64,000 nucleotides of DNA from Sphingobacterium alkalisoli (GTDB lineage Bacteria; Bacteroidota; Bacteroidia; Sphingobacteriales; Sphingobacteriaceae). A program made the position numbers and the translations under genes. The DNA lies in assembly GCF_005049105.1 (NCBI RefSeq), contig NZ_SUKA01000004.1, positions 372,001 to 436,000 of the forward strand, in the 5' to 3' direction. The notes under the pieces were generated by a model. It had not been told where the DNA came from. It saw nothing but the letters and a program-made list of their open reading frames with translations, and made no database searches. This document shows, one piece after another, positions 9,237 to 18,870 of the stretch (its first letter is position 1; each line of letters starts with the position of its first letter).

Positions 9237-12089
9237 TTAATCCGTCAAAATATTTTCCTTTGGCATTTCGAACTGGTTATTTTCTTTCTCAGCTTTTGGA
9301 ATTCCAAAATAGAAATACAATGTCCGTGCTATCGGTGTGTTAATTTTCGTTGGGTCACCACTAGGTCCGTTTACACCTGGGCGATTGTTGATCCCCATCG
9401 CCAATTTCGTACCTACCGCTGGTATAGCATCCAAGAAAGATACATCTCCTGTTGGCAAATCTGGATAATTTTTAGGTCCTGAGATACCATAAAATTCGAA
9501 TAAACGCACATACATATCAGGTTGGTCTGTAGCTACCAAAAATTTGCCCTGCGTCGTATTAAACTCCATCCAGGAGATGTCAGAAAAATAGCCTTTGAAT
9601 TCCGGGAATACCCAAGGACCGATACCTGCTTTTGAATCGTTGTACATACTTTCCCAAGTATTTAGGGTGACACCCTGTAGTCTATTTTTCCATACACGGT
9701 ACGGACCATTACCTAGCCATTTGGCACCAATGATATAATTTTCAGGATAGCTAAAACTCACACCCGCGAAGGCATAGTCACCTTTTAGACTATATTTATA
9801 ATCCAGTTTCAACCAGCCATTTGGATGCATGGTCCATTTTAAGAAATCCAAGCTGCCGTCAAAGTCACATTCCACCACTTGATTCTCCCCTTCCTGATAC
9901 GCTTTAATGCCCTTAAAAACTGCATCACCACTCACTAACACTGGGCCATTATTGAATGCTAATTTCATACTGTACTCATTTGCCAGATCAGAAAGTAGCC
10001 CCGTCTGCTTATCAATGAAAACACTAATACCATTCGCTTTCAGCATATATGTAGCAGAATCCTCTTTAAGTTCGACGGACGTGGATGTTTTAACGGCCAA
10101 TATAGAGGTTGTTATCGCCTCATTGGATTTCACCCGCCAGGTCCAGGTATAAATTTCCTGACCATGTGGATCGACCGCTTTTAAAGAAAGTGCATCATAA
10201 TTTTTCCAGTCGGTGGGTAAAGCCAAAACTAAACTACCTTTTGTATGTGGTTTGATATCGTCGGCGGTCAAGCTAGCAGTATGCTTTACCGAAAAGCCGG
10301 ACTCATTATCGTATGGTTTCTTGTAATCGATTAATTGGTATTCGAAAGAACAATTCGAAAGATTCGTATGGTGGTAACGATTCTCCACTGGTACCGTACC
10401 CGTGAAGTCCGCCGGTAACGACTTCATCTTGATATGAACGGGTGAAAAAATCTCCCGGATAGCGTAGAAGCTTCCCTCCTTTTCACGATGTGGCCCTACG
10501 ACACCATCTGGTGCATTCACTTTATTGACGTCGATAATACCATTAAAATCTGTACGTACAATACCTTCATCTGCGAAATCCCAGATAAAGCCACCGCCCC
10601 CCAGCTTGGCTTGCCAGTGCAATTCCCAAATATCGGCTAAGCCTGCCGCAGCCCCACCATCATCCTGCGCATGCAAAAATTCGGTTGTCATATAGATATT
10701 AGGCCCTTCTAATATTTTCTGTGTAGAAGAATAATTCTCATAATGATTGCCATCAATACCGTTAATAGCGTTACCCGGTCTATGATGCGCATGCATAACG
10801 ACCCGATCAGACAAATCGTATTTACGGTACTCATCAACCAGTTCTTTGTTATGTCCGCCCTCATTTCCATTACTCCAAATAAAGATCGACGGATGATTGA
10901 CATCCCGAATCACCATCTCACGTACCAACTTTTTGCCTACCGGTGTTGCATAGGCTTGTTGCCATCCGGCCAATTCGTCCAATACATATAGTCCTAATGA
11001 ATCGCATATATCTAAAAAAGATTTATCGGGCGGATAATGCGAACAGCGAACGGCATTCATGTTCATTTCCTTAATTAACTTGACATCCATCAAATCCAAG
11101 CGTGCGTTGACACTGCGTCCCGTCTCGGGCCACCAGACATGTCTGTTTACGCCTTTCATCTTAACTTTGGTGCCATTTACATAGATCCCATCTCCCTGAC
11201 GTACTTCTATTGTACGAAAACCGAATCGCTCTTTGGTTTTATATATTTCTTTTTTATTCGACTTTAAGGTAAAATGCGCATAGTATAGATTGGGGGTTTC
11301 TGCCGTCCACAATAGCGGTTTTTTGGTTTTAATCGAAATGTTTTTAAGCGAGTCCTTTTCTCCAACTTTAATGGTCGAAGAACCGATGGACGTGTTATTT
11401 TGATCTCTGATATCTACGACAATTTCAGCATTTTTAGCAACGTTTTCGAAATACACATTTGCTTGAAATGTGCCGTCAGCTTTCGCATCGATTGCAGTCC
11501 AGGTGATATGACTCTGCGGTGTAGCTTCGAGATAAACAGGGCGATATATACCGCCCAAGATCCAGTAATCCGCTAGACGTTCTGCGTTATTGACCGAATT
11601 ATCTGCCGACATTTTGGATACCTGTACCTCAATTTGATTTTCCGCACCATACTTAACTTTGTCTGATATATCGTACTTAAATCGGTAAAAGGACCCTTGA
11701 TGAATGTCTCCTGCCAGCTTCCCGTTTATTTTCACTTCGGTATCGGTCATGGAGCCCTCAAAAACGATGGATACCTTTTTACCTTGCCAATCTTCAGGCA
11801 CTAAGAACTTGTGCTTATATAAGCCTTTTTCATCGTTAAACTTAAAGTTCTTGCCATAGGTTACGTAATCCCGACCATAGTTATACGATCCAAATCCCTG
11901 CTGTTCCCAATGGCTTGGCACTTCTATCGTCGACCACTTACCTGCCTTTCGTCCACCACTGACCCAAAACTCCCAGGTGACGGTATTTTCATTATCGATA
12001 CCCGACAAATATTGAATTTCCTTTGTCTGACTAATACCAGTCGAAAAGGATAATAAGTAAATCGCTATACAAAAAATATTAAAACGCAT
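9237..12089 (-). CDS. Glycoside hydrolase family 2 (beta-galactosidase-like)
   Basis: A retaining exo-glycosidase, 950 residues. The order is signal peptide, sugar-binding jelly roll (about 25-190, including VPSHWEQQGFGSYNYG), immunoglobulin-like domain (about 190-300), TIM barrel (about 300-560) with the acid/base Glu410 in WSNGNEGG and the nucleophile Glu470 in TTEFLHAQ, then Ig-like and C-terminal beta-galactosidase small-chain domains (KWLGNGPYRVWKNR). In this cluster the likely task is trimming galactan side chains or rhamnogalacturonan oligosaccharides. GH2 also includes glucuronidases and arabinosidases, so the exact specificity is open. It is the most upstream enzyme of the minus-strand cluster. 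Confidence 0.9.
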   Translation of the reverse strand: MRFNIFCIAIYLLSFSTGISQTKEIQYLSGIDNENTVTWEFWVSGGRKAGKWSTIEVPSHWEQQGFGSYNYGRDYVTYGKNFKFNDEKGLYKHKFLVPEDWQGKKVSIVFEGSMTDTEVKINGKLAGDIHQGSFYRFKYDISDKVKYGAENQIEVQVSKMSADNSVNNAERLADYWILGGIYRPVYLEATPQSHITWTAIDAKADGTFQANVYFENVAKNAEIVVDIRDQNNTSIGSSTIKVGEKDSLKNISIKTKKPLLWTAETPNLYYAHFTLKSNKKEIYKTKERFGFRTIEVRQGDGIYVNGTKVKMKGVNRHVWWPETGRSVNARLDLMDVKLIKEMNMNAVRCSHYPPDKSFLDICDSLGLYVLDELAGWQQAYATPVGKKLVREMVIRDVNHPSIFIWSNGNEGGHNKELVDEYRKYDLSDRVVMHAHHRPGNAINGIDGNHYENYSSTQKILEGPNIYMTTEFLHAQDDGGAAAGLADIWELHWQAKLGGGGFIWDFADEGIVRTDFNGIIDVNKVNAPDGVVGPHREKEGSFYAIREIFSPVHIKMKSLPADFTGTVPVENRYHHTNLSNCSFEYQLIDYKKPYDNESGFSVKHTASLTADDIKPHTKGSLVLALPTDWKNYDALSLKAVDPHGQEIYTWTWRVKSNEAITTSILAVKTSTSVELKEDSATYMLKANGISVFIDKQTGLLSDLANEYSMKLAFNNGPVLVSGDAVFKGIKAYQEGENQVVECDFDGSLDFLKWTMHPNGWLKLDYKYSLKGDYAFAGVSFSYPENYIIGAKWLGNGPYRVWKNRLQGVTLNTWESMYNDSKAGIGPWVFPEFKGYFSDISWMEFNTTQGKFLVATDQPDMYVRLFEFYGISGPKNYPDLPTGDVSFLDAIPAVGTKLAMGINNRPGVNGPSGDPTKINTPIARTLYFYFGIPKAEKENNQFEMPKENILTD

Positions 12090-12157
12090 AAACTACAAGT
12101 TATAAGGTTTAGTAAAAAAATGGTCGACCCGAATATAGGTATCTTTTACGAAAACCG

Positions 12158-12176
12158 TATCCTGCGCTATCCTGCG
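12158..12176. promoter_or_regulatory. 10-bp-phased direct repeat upstream of GH2
   Basis: TATCCTGCG is repeated exactly at 12158-12166 and 12168-12176, one helical turn apart and 69-87 nt before the GH2 start codon. It is a possible regulator-binding element; the core recurs upstream of GH28. Confidence 0.35.
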
Positions 12177-12226
12177 ATTTGTCCGAATACACCCCTATTT
12201 TCCTACGAAACAGCTATCTACTCAGC

Positions 12227-13255
12227 TTATACAGAAGGTCTGAGGTTTGTATAGAAGGGAACCTCCATATGTTCGCATGAATTATCAAGGATACTCTGCG
12301 CAGCATATCTACCCATCAGCTCAAAATCTGTCGACACTGTCGTGATTCCATCAAGCATATATTTTTTAAGGGGTGTTTCATTATAAGAGATCACGCCAAT
12401 ATCTTGACCAATCTGATATCCTTTTGCAATGATCTTATCCAACAGCAGTACGAGGTCATCCTCTGCTAAATTAATATAACAGACTTCCTTTTTAACACTC
12501 TCTTTGTCTAGGTTATCCACCAGGAGATGGTCGAAAGCATACTCTTGGCAAAATTTATAAAACCCTTTGATAATCGCTTTGGGATAATCGCTTTTGTCTG
12601 GAAATATCAGCTTGAGTGTCTTATATTTCGATAGTGGTTCCAAGATCTGCTCCAGTGCTTCATAGATATCTTTTTCATAATTCTCATGAATAACGGCAAA
12701 CTTACCCTCCAGACCTTCTACTGTCTTTCCCAGCAACACGATTTTCTCGGAAGGAATCAATGAAAGCACCTCTGCTGCTTGATCCCTTCCCTCTTTGAAG
12801 TGTGGGAATATGACATATCGGTCGTACGATTTCGATAGATTTTTAAGCAAATTACGGAGATGGCTGATATCGCTATTGTAGACAAATAGATCCAATGAGG
12901 CTTCATTTCCTAATGTCTGTGCAAAGGAATCGTACACTATTTTTTTATGGACACTTAGCTTATTCAAAAAGATAGCAATGCGTTTTCGATCCACCTCTCC
13001 TTTTAAGATGAAGTATCCTTTTCCCGGGTTGGCTTTGATGACCTCCTGCTTTTTCAAGAAATTATATCCCTTTTCAACGGTATCACGGGAGACCCGTAAT
13101 TGCATACTAAGTTCATTGATGGAAGGGAGCGGGTCCCGTACTTTTACTATTTTATTTTTCACTGCTTCGATTACGCCATCTGCGAGCTGCATGTACATCG
13201 GAATTGAAGAGAAGTTATTAATGTGAATACTATTAATTAGCGCTGCACCTTTCAT
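12227..13255 (-). CDS. GntR-type transcriptional regulator with periplasmic-binding-protein-like sensor domain
   Basis: The N-terminal winged helix (about residues 15-85: MYMQLADGVIEAVKN, PLPSINELSMQLRVSRDTVEKGYNFL, ANPGKGYFIL) is a GntR DNA-binding domain. The remainder (about 90-340) resembles the LacI/periplasmic-binding fold (KRIAIFLNKL, RYVIFPHFKEG, DDLVLLLDKIIAKGYQIGQDIGVISYNETP), so a sugar ligand is likely. This architecture is common for monosaccharide regulators in Bacteroidota, for example those sensing rhamnose or arabinose. It lies between the GH2 gene and the divergent hybrid two-component gene, suggesting a second input into the rhamnogalacturonan cluster. Confidence 0.82.
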   Translation of the reverse strand: MKGAALINSIHINNFSSIPMYMQLADGVIEAVKNKIVKVRDPLPSINELSMQLRVSRDTVEKGYNFLKKQEVIKANPGKGYFILKGEVDRKRIAIFLNKLSVHKKIVYDSFAQTLGNEASLDLFVYNSDISHLRNLLKNLSKSYDRYVIFPHFKEGRDQAAEVLSLIPSEKIVLLGKTVEGLEGKFAVIHENYEKDIYEALEQILEPLSKYKTLKLIFPDKSDYPKAIIKGFYKFCQEYAFDHLLVDNLDKESVKKEVCYINLAEDDLVLLLDKIIAKGYQIGQDIGVISYNETPLKKYMLDGITTVSTDFELMGRYAAQSILDNSCEHMEVPFYTNLRPSV

Positions 13256-13552
13256 CGTTCAAAAAATTAGTGATTAGAAATATGGGTTTATAATTTAGTG
13301 TTTTGCATCACTGTTCCACAAACTTATTCCTATTTCAATTCAACGTGCCAGTAAAATTCACTCAAATTACATGCACTATCGTCTCATTTGCGCTAAAACC
13401 AACTTAATTAGACCATCATCATTACAGATTACTATTCCATATTTAACTGATAATCAGCTTAAAAATAGATACATGATGGTACGGGATACAATTTCACAAT
13501 AATTTGGCTAAATTAGTCGCATTATAGCGCCTATTGTTTTAAAAGTAGACCA

Positions 13553-16500
13553 ATGTATAGACAGGTAAGTTTGTTAATTGTGTTGTTGTTTTTCCTCTCT
13601 GGATCGCATACTTACAGTCAGTTCCTCAACTTAAAATTCGATCATATTACTTCCGAAGACGGCCTTCCCCACAGTACCATACACGGTATTACAAAGGACA
13701 AGTATGGATTTATGTGGTTCGGTACCTGGTCGGGTTTAGCCCGTTACGACGGATACAAATTTCGGATATACCGTTATGATGCTCAAAATCCCAAAAGCAT
13801 TATTAACAACAGGATTCACAATATTCTCACTGATACCAGTGGTACGGTATGGGCACTAACGTTCGATGAAAATTTCCTTTGCAAGTACAATTACGATACC
13901 GATAATTTTGAGCGGATTCCTAGAGATAAGGTTCCTGATGAATTATGGCAGCGGATAATAAGAAGAAACCACCGGCTCAGTGTAAATTACACCTACAAAC
14001 AGCATCAATGGTACTTAGACAGCTATACCAATGCCGTGGTCGAAACATATCTGCCTTTGGGGCTCCGTAAACAGTATGGTACCGACCCTATCGACATGTG
14101 GTCTATCAATGACAATTATGTCAGCGATATTTATCTTGACAATCAACGGATTTTGTGGTTAGGCACCTATAGCAATGGTATCAACAAAACTTATCTTGAG
14201 GCCAACCCTTTCCGTTACCTGCATCATGATCCCTACACACGCAATTCCATTATTGATAACACCATACGTTCCATCTGTGAAGATCTATCAGGAAACCTAT
14301 GGATTGCCACCCGTAGCAAAGGTATCACCGTGGTACAAAAAGACGGACGGTACCAACATTTTCAACACGATGAAACGGATGTAAATTCACTTCGAAGCAA
14401 TTATATTAAAAAGCTTTTCTGTGATTCTCAGGGTTACATATGGATCGGAGGGCAGCGTGGGCTTGATCGGTATGATCCGCGGACCAAGAAAATAACACGG
14501 ATAGAGCACCCTAGGCTGTCGAACATGACCGTATTTGGTATCATGGAAGATCACCGGCACAATATATGGCTGGCTACCTGGAACGGGATCTTCAAGTACG
14601 TAAGATCTACCGCTACAATAATCCATTATGATCCGGCCAAGACATTGCCGCAGGAGCATGTATGGACGATTTTCCAAGACAGCAAGCAGCAGATATGGGT
14701 TGGAACGGAGGGAAGTGGAATTGTAATTCTTAAAGAACAGCGCAACGGGGAGCTCTCTACCGTGATGCATTTAAAGCACGATAGCAGTGCTGTGAATACC
14801 CTGAGTGACAATCGAATTTACAGTATCTACGAAGATCAACAACATAACGTATGGATAGGCACCGGAAACGGGCTCGATCGTTATGATCCGACAACAAAAT
14901 CCATCAAACATTTTTCCGGACCTTCCTACCCGCTAACGAAAGGAACGATTGCGGGTATAACAGAAGATCAGCAAGGATTTCTGTGGGTAAGCCACAAACG
15001 GGGTATCTCTAAAATCGATAAAAAAACATTCTCCATACGTACGTTTTCACAACAGGATGGTCTGCAGAGCAATGAACTGGCAGAAGGTGCGGTTTATAGA
15101 AGTCCCCATTCCAATCTATTGTATTTTGGTGGCAATAAAGGTGTTAACATGTTTCATCCAGACAGCATAAAGACAGACACGATCCCCCCTCGCGTGGTGT
15201 TTACCGAGTTACAAATACTCAACGAACCTGTCGAAGTAAATGGCACTGTAAATGGAAGGATATTGTTACAAAAGCCGCTTTACTTGACTACATCACTGGA
15301 CCTCACCTACGATGACAAAAGCATAGCCATCGAATTTGCTGCTTTGCATTACACCAATTCAGCAGGAAATAAGTATGCATATATGTTGGAGGGCTTTGAT
15401 AAAGATTGGATCTATACAGATGCGGCAAAACGCTCTGCCACGTATTCCAATTTAGCGCCGGGAAAATATACGTTTAAAGTAAGGGCATCCAACAGCGATG
15501 GTGTGTGGAATCCCAATCCAGCGACCTTACTTCTTACGGTCGCTCCTCCCATCTGGGCCAGTACGGGTGCATATATCCTCTACACCTTAATCCTTTTGGG
15601 GTTATTATATGCCTTCTACTATTACATCGTACGTTACGCAAAATTGAAGAGTAAACTTACCTACGAAGCCATCCTCCATGAAAAAGAACGGGAGTTGCAC
15701 GAAAGTAAGGTGCAGTTCTTCACCAATATTTCTCACGAAATAAAAACACCTTTGACGTTGATATTAACACCCATACAGCAATTGCTACAACTATGCAAAG
15801 ATAATTTGACGATCCAAAGCCAGCTAAGAACCATGGAGAATAATGGGAATAGGCTTTTAAAAATCGTAAACCAATTGCTGGATATCCGTCGGTTTGAAAC
15901 CGGTCACGAACAATTGACCCTTGAGCACCTGGATCTCGTTGACTTTGTACGCAGCGTGGTAGACTCCTTCCAACAAGCAGCCCAAGCAAAAGAAATAGTC
16001 TTGCAATTGAATACCACCCTCCCCTTGTATCGGATCGATTTCGATCCCGATAAGATAGAAAAGGTATTATACAACCTGCTCTCCAATGCCCTGAAATTCA
16101 CGAAAGAGGGGGGGCAGGTAACCGTTTCAATATATATCAGATTGGATAGTGGCGCTAAACACCTTACAATTGACGTCGTAGACAACGGCATAGGAATTCA
16201 ACCTGAAGATATAGCACGTATATTCCAACCCTTTCAACAAGGAAAGTCGACAGTGTCGGGGGGATCAGGGCTGGGTCTTACTTACAGCAAATCACTCGTC
16301 GAACTACACGGTGGCACCCTGTATGCAACAAGTACGCAAACAGCGGCTAATCAAAATCACACCGTCTTTCGCCTTACGTTGCCGATAGAAAAAAGCTTAG
16401 ATCCCGCAAAAGAGCGGCCCACAGAATATTTTCGATCCGCTGCCATCAGCTCAAGTACCGAGGGACAACAGCCCGAAATTGAGCTCCCTATGCCTAGCGC

Positions 16501-17287
16501 GTTACCTAGAAAATGTATGTTACTGATTGTAGAAGACAATCCCGAGATGCGGGGTTATCTCTGTGAATTCTTTTCCAACACGTATCATATCGTCGAAGCT
16601 TCCGACGGACTGGAAGGTATAGCTCTAGCGCGAAAACATTTACCAGACCTGGTAATCAGCGATGTGATGATGCCCAACATGGATGGAATTACCTTTTGCA
16701 GGCATATCAAATCGGACCTCCTGCTCTGCCATATCCCTGTTATTCTATTGACGGCCAAATCCCTCGTCGAGTATGAAATAGAGGGTTTGGAAATGGGTGC
16801 TGACGATTACATCGTTAAGCCGTTTCATCTTCCGTCATTGGCGTTAAAAGTCCGAAATCAACTGTTCAGTTACTTTCGCTTGCAGGAAAAATTCAAACAG
16901 AAGGTATCGCTAGAGCCATCTGTGGTTAATTTCGCATCTCCCGATGAATCCTTACTTCAAAAAGTATTAAGTTATGTTGAAGACCACATTTCAGATTCCG
17001 ACTTAAAAATCGACGCCATATGCTCCTCTGTGGGGCTTAGCCGTGCACAGCTCTACCGAAAGATGAAGGCATTGACGGGGTATAGCATGGCCGATATGAT
17101 TAAAGAAATTCGGTTAAAACGTGCGCAACAATTGCTTCGGGAGAAAAAATTTCAAGTTAATGAAATAGCATATATGGTGGGATTCACTGATTCTGATTAT
17201 TTCAGAAAGTGCTTTAAAGCAAAGTTTGGAGAATCTCCTTCGGCTTATGCAAATAGCGATTCCGAGAACGGCGCTACTCCTCTGTAG
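13553..17287 (+). CDS. Hybrid two-component system sensor/regulator (HTCS)
   Basis: A one-protein signalling system of 1244 residues that senses oligosaccharides in the periplasm and activates polysaccharide genes. The order is signal peptide (1-22), two-component-regulator propeller repeats (about 25-545; recurring GLPHSTIHGI, GFMWFGTWSGL-type motifs), Y_Y_Y domain (about 580-660), membrane helix (about 670-695), histidine kinase with His728 in TNISHEIKTP, ATPase (NALKFTKEGG, GSGLGLTYS), receiver with phospho-acceptor Asp1037 (VISDVMMPNMDG), and a C-terminal AraC-type helix-turn-helix (about 1130-1240). It is intact and divergent from the GntR gene; it almost certainly controls the rhamnogalacturonan cluster. 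Confidence 0.95.
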   Translation: MYRQVSLLIVLLFFLSGSHTYSQFLNLKFDHITSEDGLPHSTIHGITKDKYGFMWFGTWSGLARYDGYKFRIYRYDAQNPKSIINNRIHNILTDTSGTVWALTFDENFLCKYNYDTDNFERIPRDKVPDELWQRIIRRNHRLSVNYTYKQHQWYLDSYTNAVVETYLPLGLRKQYGTDPIDMWSINDNYVSDIYLDNQRILWLGTYSNGINKTYLEANPFRYLHHDPYTRNSIIDNTIRSICEDLSGNLWIATRSKGITVVQKDGRYQHFQHDETDVNSLRSNYIKKLFCDSQGYIWIGGQRGLDRYDPRTKKITRIEHPRLSNMTVFGIMEDHRHNIWLATWNGIFKYVRSTATIIHYDPAKTLPQEHVWTIFQDSKQQIWVGTEGSGIVILKEQRNGELSTVMHLKHDSSAVNTLSDNRIYSIYEDQQHNVWIGTGNGLDRYDPTTKSIKHFSGPSYPLTKGTIAGITEDQQGFLWVSHKRGISKIDKKTFSIRTFSQQDGLQSNELAEGAVYRSPHSNLLYFGGNKGVNMFHPDSIKTDTIPPRVVFTELQILNEPVEVNGTVNGRILLQKPLYLTTSLDLTYDDKSIAIEFAALHYTNSAGNKYAYMLEGFDKDWIYTDAAKRSATYSNLAPGKYTFKVRASNSDGVWNPNPATLLLTVAPPIWASTGAYILYTLILLGLLYAFYYYIVRYAKLKSKLTYEAILHEKERELHESKVQFFTNISHEIKTPLTLILTPIQQLLQLCKDNLTIQSQLRTMENNGNRLLKIVNQLLDIRRFETGHEQLTLEHLDLVDFVRSVVDSFQQAAQAKEIVLQLNTTLPLYRIDFDPDKIEKVLYNLLSNALKFTKEGGQVTVSIYIRLDSGAKHLTIDVVDNGIGIQPEDIARIFQPFQQGKSTVSGGSGLGLTYSKSLVELHGGTLYATSTQTAANQNHTVFRLTLPIEKSLDPAKERPTEYFRSAAISSSTEGQQPEIELPMPSALPRKCMLLIVEDNPEMRGYLCEFFSNTYHIVEASDGLEGIALARKHLPDLVISDVMMPNMDGITFCRHIKSDLLLCHIPVILLTAKSLVEYEIEGLEMGADDYIVKPFHLPSLALKVRNQLFSYFRLQEKFKQKVSLEPSVVNFASPDESLLQKVLSYVEDHISDSDLKIDAICSSVGLSRAQLYRKMKALTGYSMADMIKEIRLKRAQQLLREKKFQVNEIAYMVGFTDSDYFRKCFKAKFGESPSAYANSDSENGATPL

Positions 17288-17424
17288 AGTTTCATCTAAA
17301 CGACGGTTGTAATAAATCGCCAGGTTTTGGAATACGATGTTCTCAAATATCGTTGAATAAAGCGTCATTGTGAAACATCAGAGTTCTACAAAACATATTA
17401 GAAGGATAATGACAGGATAGGAAA

Positions 17425-17449
17425 TGCCATCCTGAGCCGAACGAAGTAG
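17425..17449. repeat. Degenerate intergenic repeat of the ATCCTGAGC...GAAGTAG type
   Basis: CCATCCTGAGCCGAACGAAG resembles a family of short intergenic repeats common in Bacteroidota genomes (TCCTGAGC...AGTCGAAG type). Only one copy is visible in this window, so the assignment rests on recognition of the pattern. Confidence 0.3.
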
Positions 17450-17470
17450 AGTTAGAATAGCAGAATTGAT

Positions 17471-17512
17471 CTATTGACGAAGCAATTTTATGAAATATTG
17501 CTTCGTCAATAG
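17471..17512. repeat. 16-bp perfect inverted repeat, probable operator of the AAA ATPase gene
   Basis: CTATTGACGAAGCAAT (17471-17486) and its exact complement ATTGCTTCGTCAATAG (17497-17512) flank a 10-nt loop. The right arm plus three bases recurs with 16 of 19 matches at 17529-17547, over the predicted promoter. The arms lie 48-90 nt before the ATPase start codon. An operator is more likely than a terminator because the stem is not next to a T run and a third half-site is present. Confidence 0.5.
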
Positions 17513-17524
17513 AGCGTTTTTTAT

Positions 17525-17532
17525 TATATTTG
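17525..17532 (+). promoter_or_regulatory. TAnnTTTG promoter element for the AAA ATPase gene
   Basis: TATATTTG matches the Bacteroidota -7 consensus and lies 28 nt before the start codon. It overlaps the third copy of the inverted-repeat half-site. Confidence 0.5.
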
Positions 17533-17560
17533 CTTTATCAATAGAGCAATACTATTAAAT

Positions 17561-18754
17561 ATGGAAATACTTAAAGAGAAATCGGCCATTGTATTAGCTC
17601 AAATAGGCATGGATTTTCAGCGTGATTTTTTAAAAAAAATCAATTGGCAGAGCCGACTGATTGGGTTATTAGGTGCACGGGGGGCGGGAAAAACAACCTT
17701 ATTGCTACAACGCATGAAAAGCTTAGATATACCCACTGATGAATGTCTTTATATCACACTCGATGATCTGTATTTTGCAAATCACAGCTTGGCCGAAACA
17801 ATCGAGTCATTTCGTAAATCTGGCGGAAAATATTTGTTTATCGACGAAGTTCACAAATATGACGGTTGGGCGCGTGAAATCAAAAATATTTATGACTTCT
17901 ATAAGGATATCCATATTGTATTTACAGGATCTTCAATCATCGAAATGCTCGACCTTGAAGTGGATCTAAGTCGACGCGCACATGTATATCAACTACCCGG
18001 ACTTTCCTTTCGGGAGTTTTTGGCGTTTGAACATGAATTGCTGTTTCCTGCGCTCTCATTAGACGAACTCCTAAAACAACATGAAACTGTCGGTCGAAAG
18101 ATGAATGCGTACAAGCCGTTAAAGCTATTTACAGAATATCTACTATATGGATATTATCCCTTTTACAAGGAAGATAGGCAAAGTTATCTTGTCCAATTAT
18201 CCAATGTGGTTAATCTTACCATTTCTTACGACCTGGCTTTCATAGAAGACATTGATAAACAGCAGGTACACAAAATCAACCAACTATTGTCTAGCCTCGC
18301 CATGCAGGTACCCTTTAAACCCAATGTGACCGAATTGTCCAAAACTATCGGTATGGGAAGAAATACCTTAATCCAATACTTCCATTACCTGGAGCAAGCA
18401 AAATTGATACAAATGGTTTATCTGGAAGGAAAGGGACTCGGACCACTAGAGAAACCGGGAAAACTACTATTGAACAATCCAAACCTATTTCATGCCCTTT
18501 CTACGAAGCCGAAAAATGAAGGGAGTATCAGAGAGAGCTTTTTTGTAAACCAGCTAAGAAATGCAGGATACACCGTCGATTTGGCCAAAAAAGGCGATTT
18601 CGTTGTCAACGGAGAACATATTTTCGAAGTCGGTGGAGCCAACAAGCGCTTTGATCAAATTGCTGATATACTTAATGCCTATATAGCTGCAGACGACATC
18701 GAGATTGGAGCCGGAAATAGAATTCCGCTTTGGCTATTTGGATTTCTGTATTAG
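17561..18754 (+). CDS. AAA_14/DUF4143 family ATPase
   Basis: A P-loop ATPase of the large prokaryotic AAA_14 plus DUF4143 family, whose cellular role is mostly unknown. Walker A is GARGAGKTT (about residues 38-46), and Walker B is KYLFIDEVHKYDGW (about 89-102), with a sensor motif in IVFTGSSIIEML. A winged-helix-like segment follows (about 245-290: VTELSKTIGMGRNTLIQYFHYLEQAKLI), then the C-terminal nuclease-like domain ending in HIFEVGGANKRF. At 397 residues it is complete. It stands alone, and its upstream region has a palindromic operator-like repeat. Mobile or horizontally spread members are common. Confidence 0.88.
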   Translation: MEILKEKSAIVLAQIGMDFQRDFLKKINWQSRLIGLLGARGAGKTTLLLQRMKSLDIPTDECLYITLDDLYFANHSLAETIESFRKSGGKYLFIDEVHKYDGWAREIKNIYDFYKDIHIVFTGSSIIEMLDLEVDLSRRAHVYQLPGLSFREFLAFEHELLFPALSLDELLKQHETVGRKMNAYKPLKLFTEYLLYGYYPFYKEDRQSYLVQLSNVVNLTISYDLAFIEDIDKQQVHKINQLLSSLAMQVPFKPNVTELSKTIGMGRNTLIQYFHYLEQAKLIQMVYLEGKGLGPLEKPGKLLLNNPNLFHALSTKPKNEGSIRESFFVNQLRNAGYTVDLAKKGDFVVNGEHIFEVGGANKRFDQIADILNAYIAADDIEIGAGNRIPLWLFGFLY

Positions 18755-18870
18755 AAAGATGAATAAGATTATTATTATTCCAGCGACGGAAATTTGTACC
18801 TTTATTCACAAACCTTTCAAAAAATAGCTAATATGGATATTTTTGATGAAGAATGATCGATTTTAAAATT

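Noticed and set aside
17471..17512. Inverted repeat considered as a rho-independent terminator of the HTCS gene
   Set aside because: It lies 184 nt after the HTCS stop, the stem is not directly followed by T residues, and a third half-site overlaps the next promoter.
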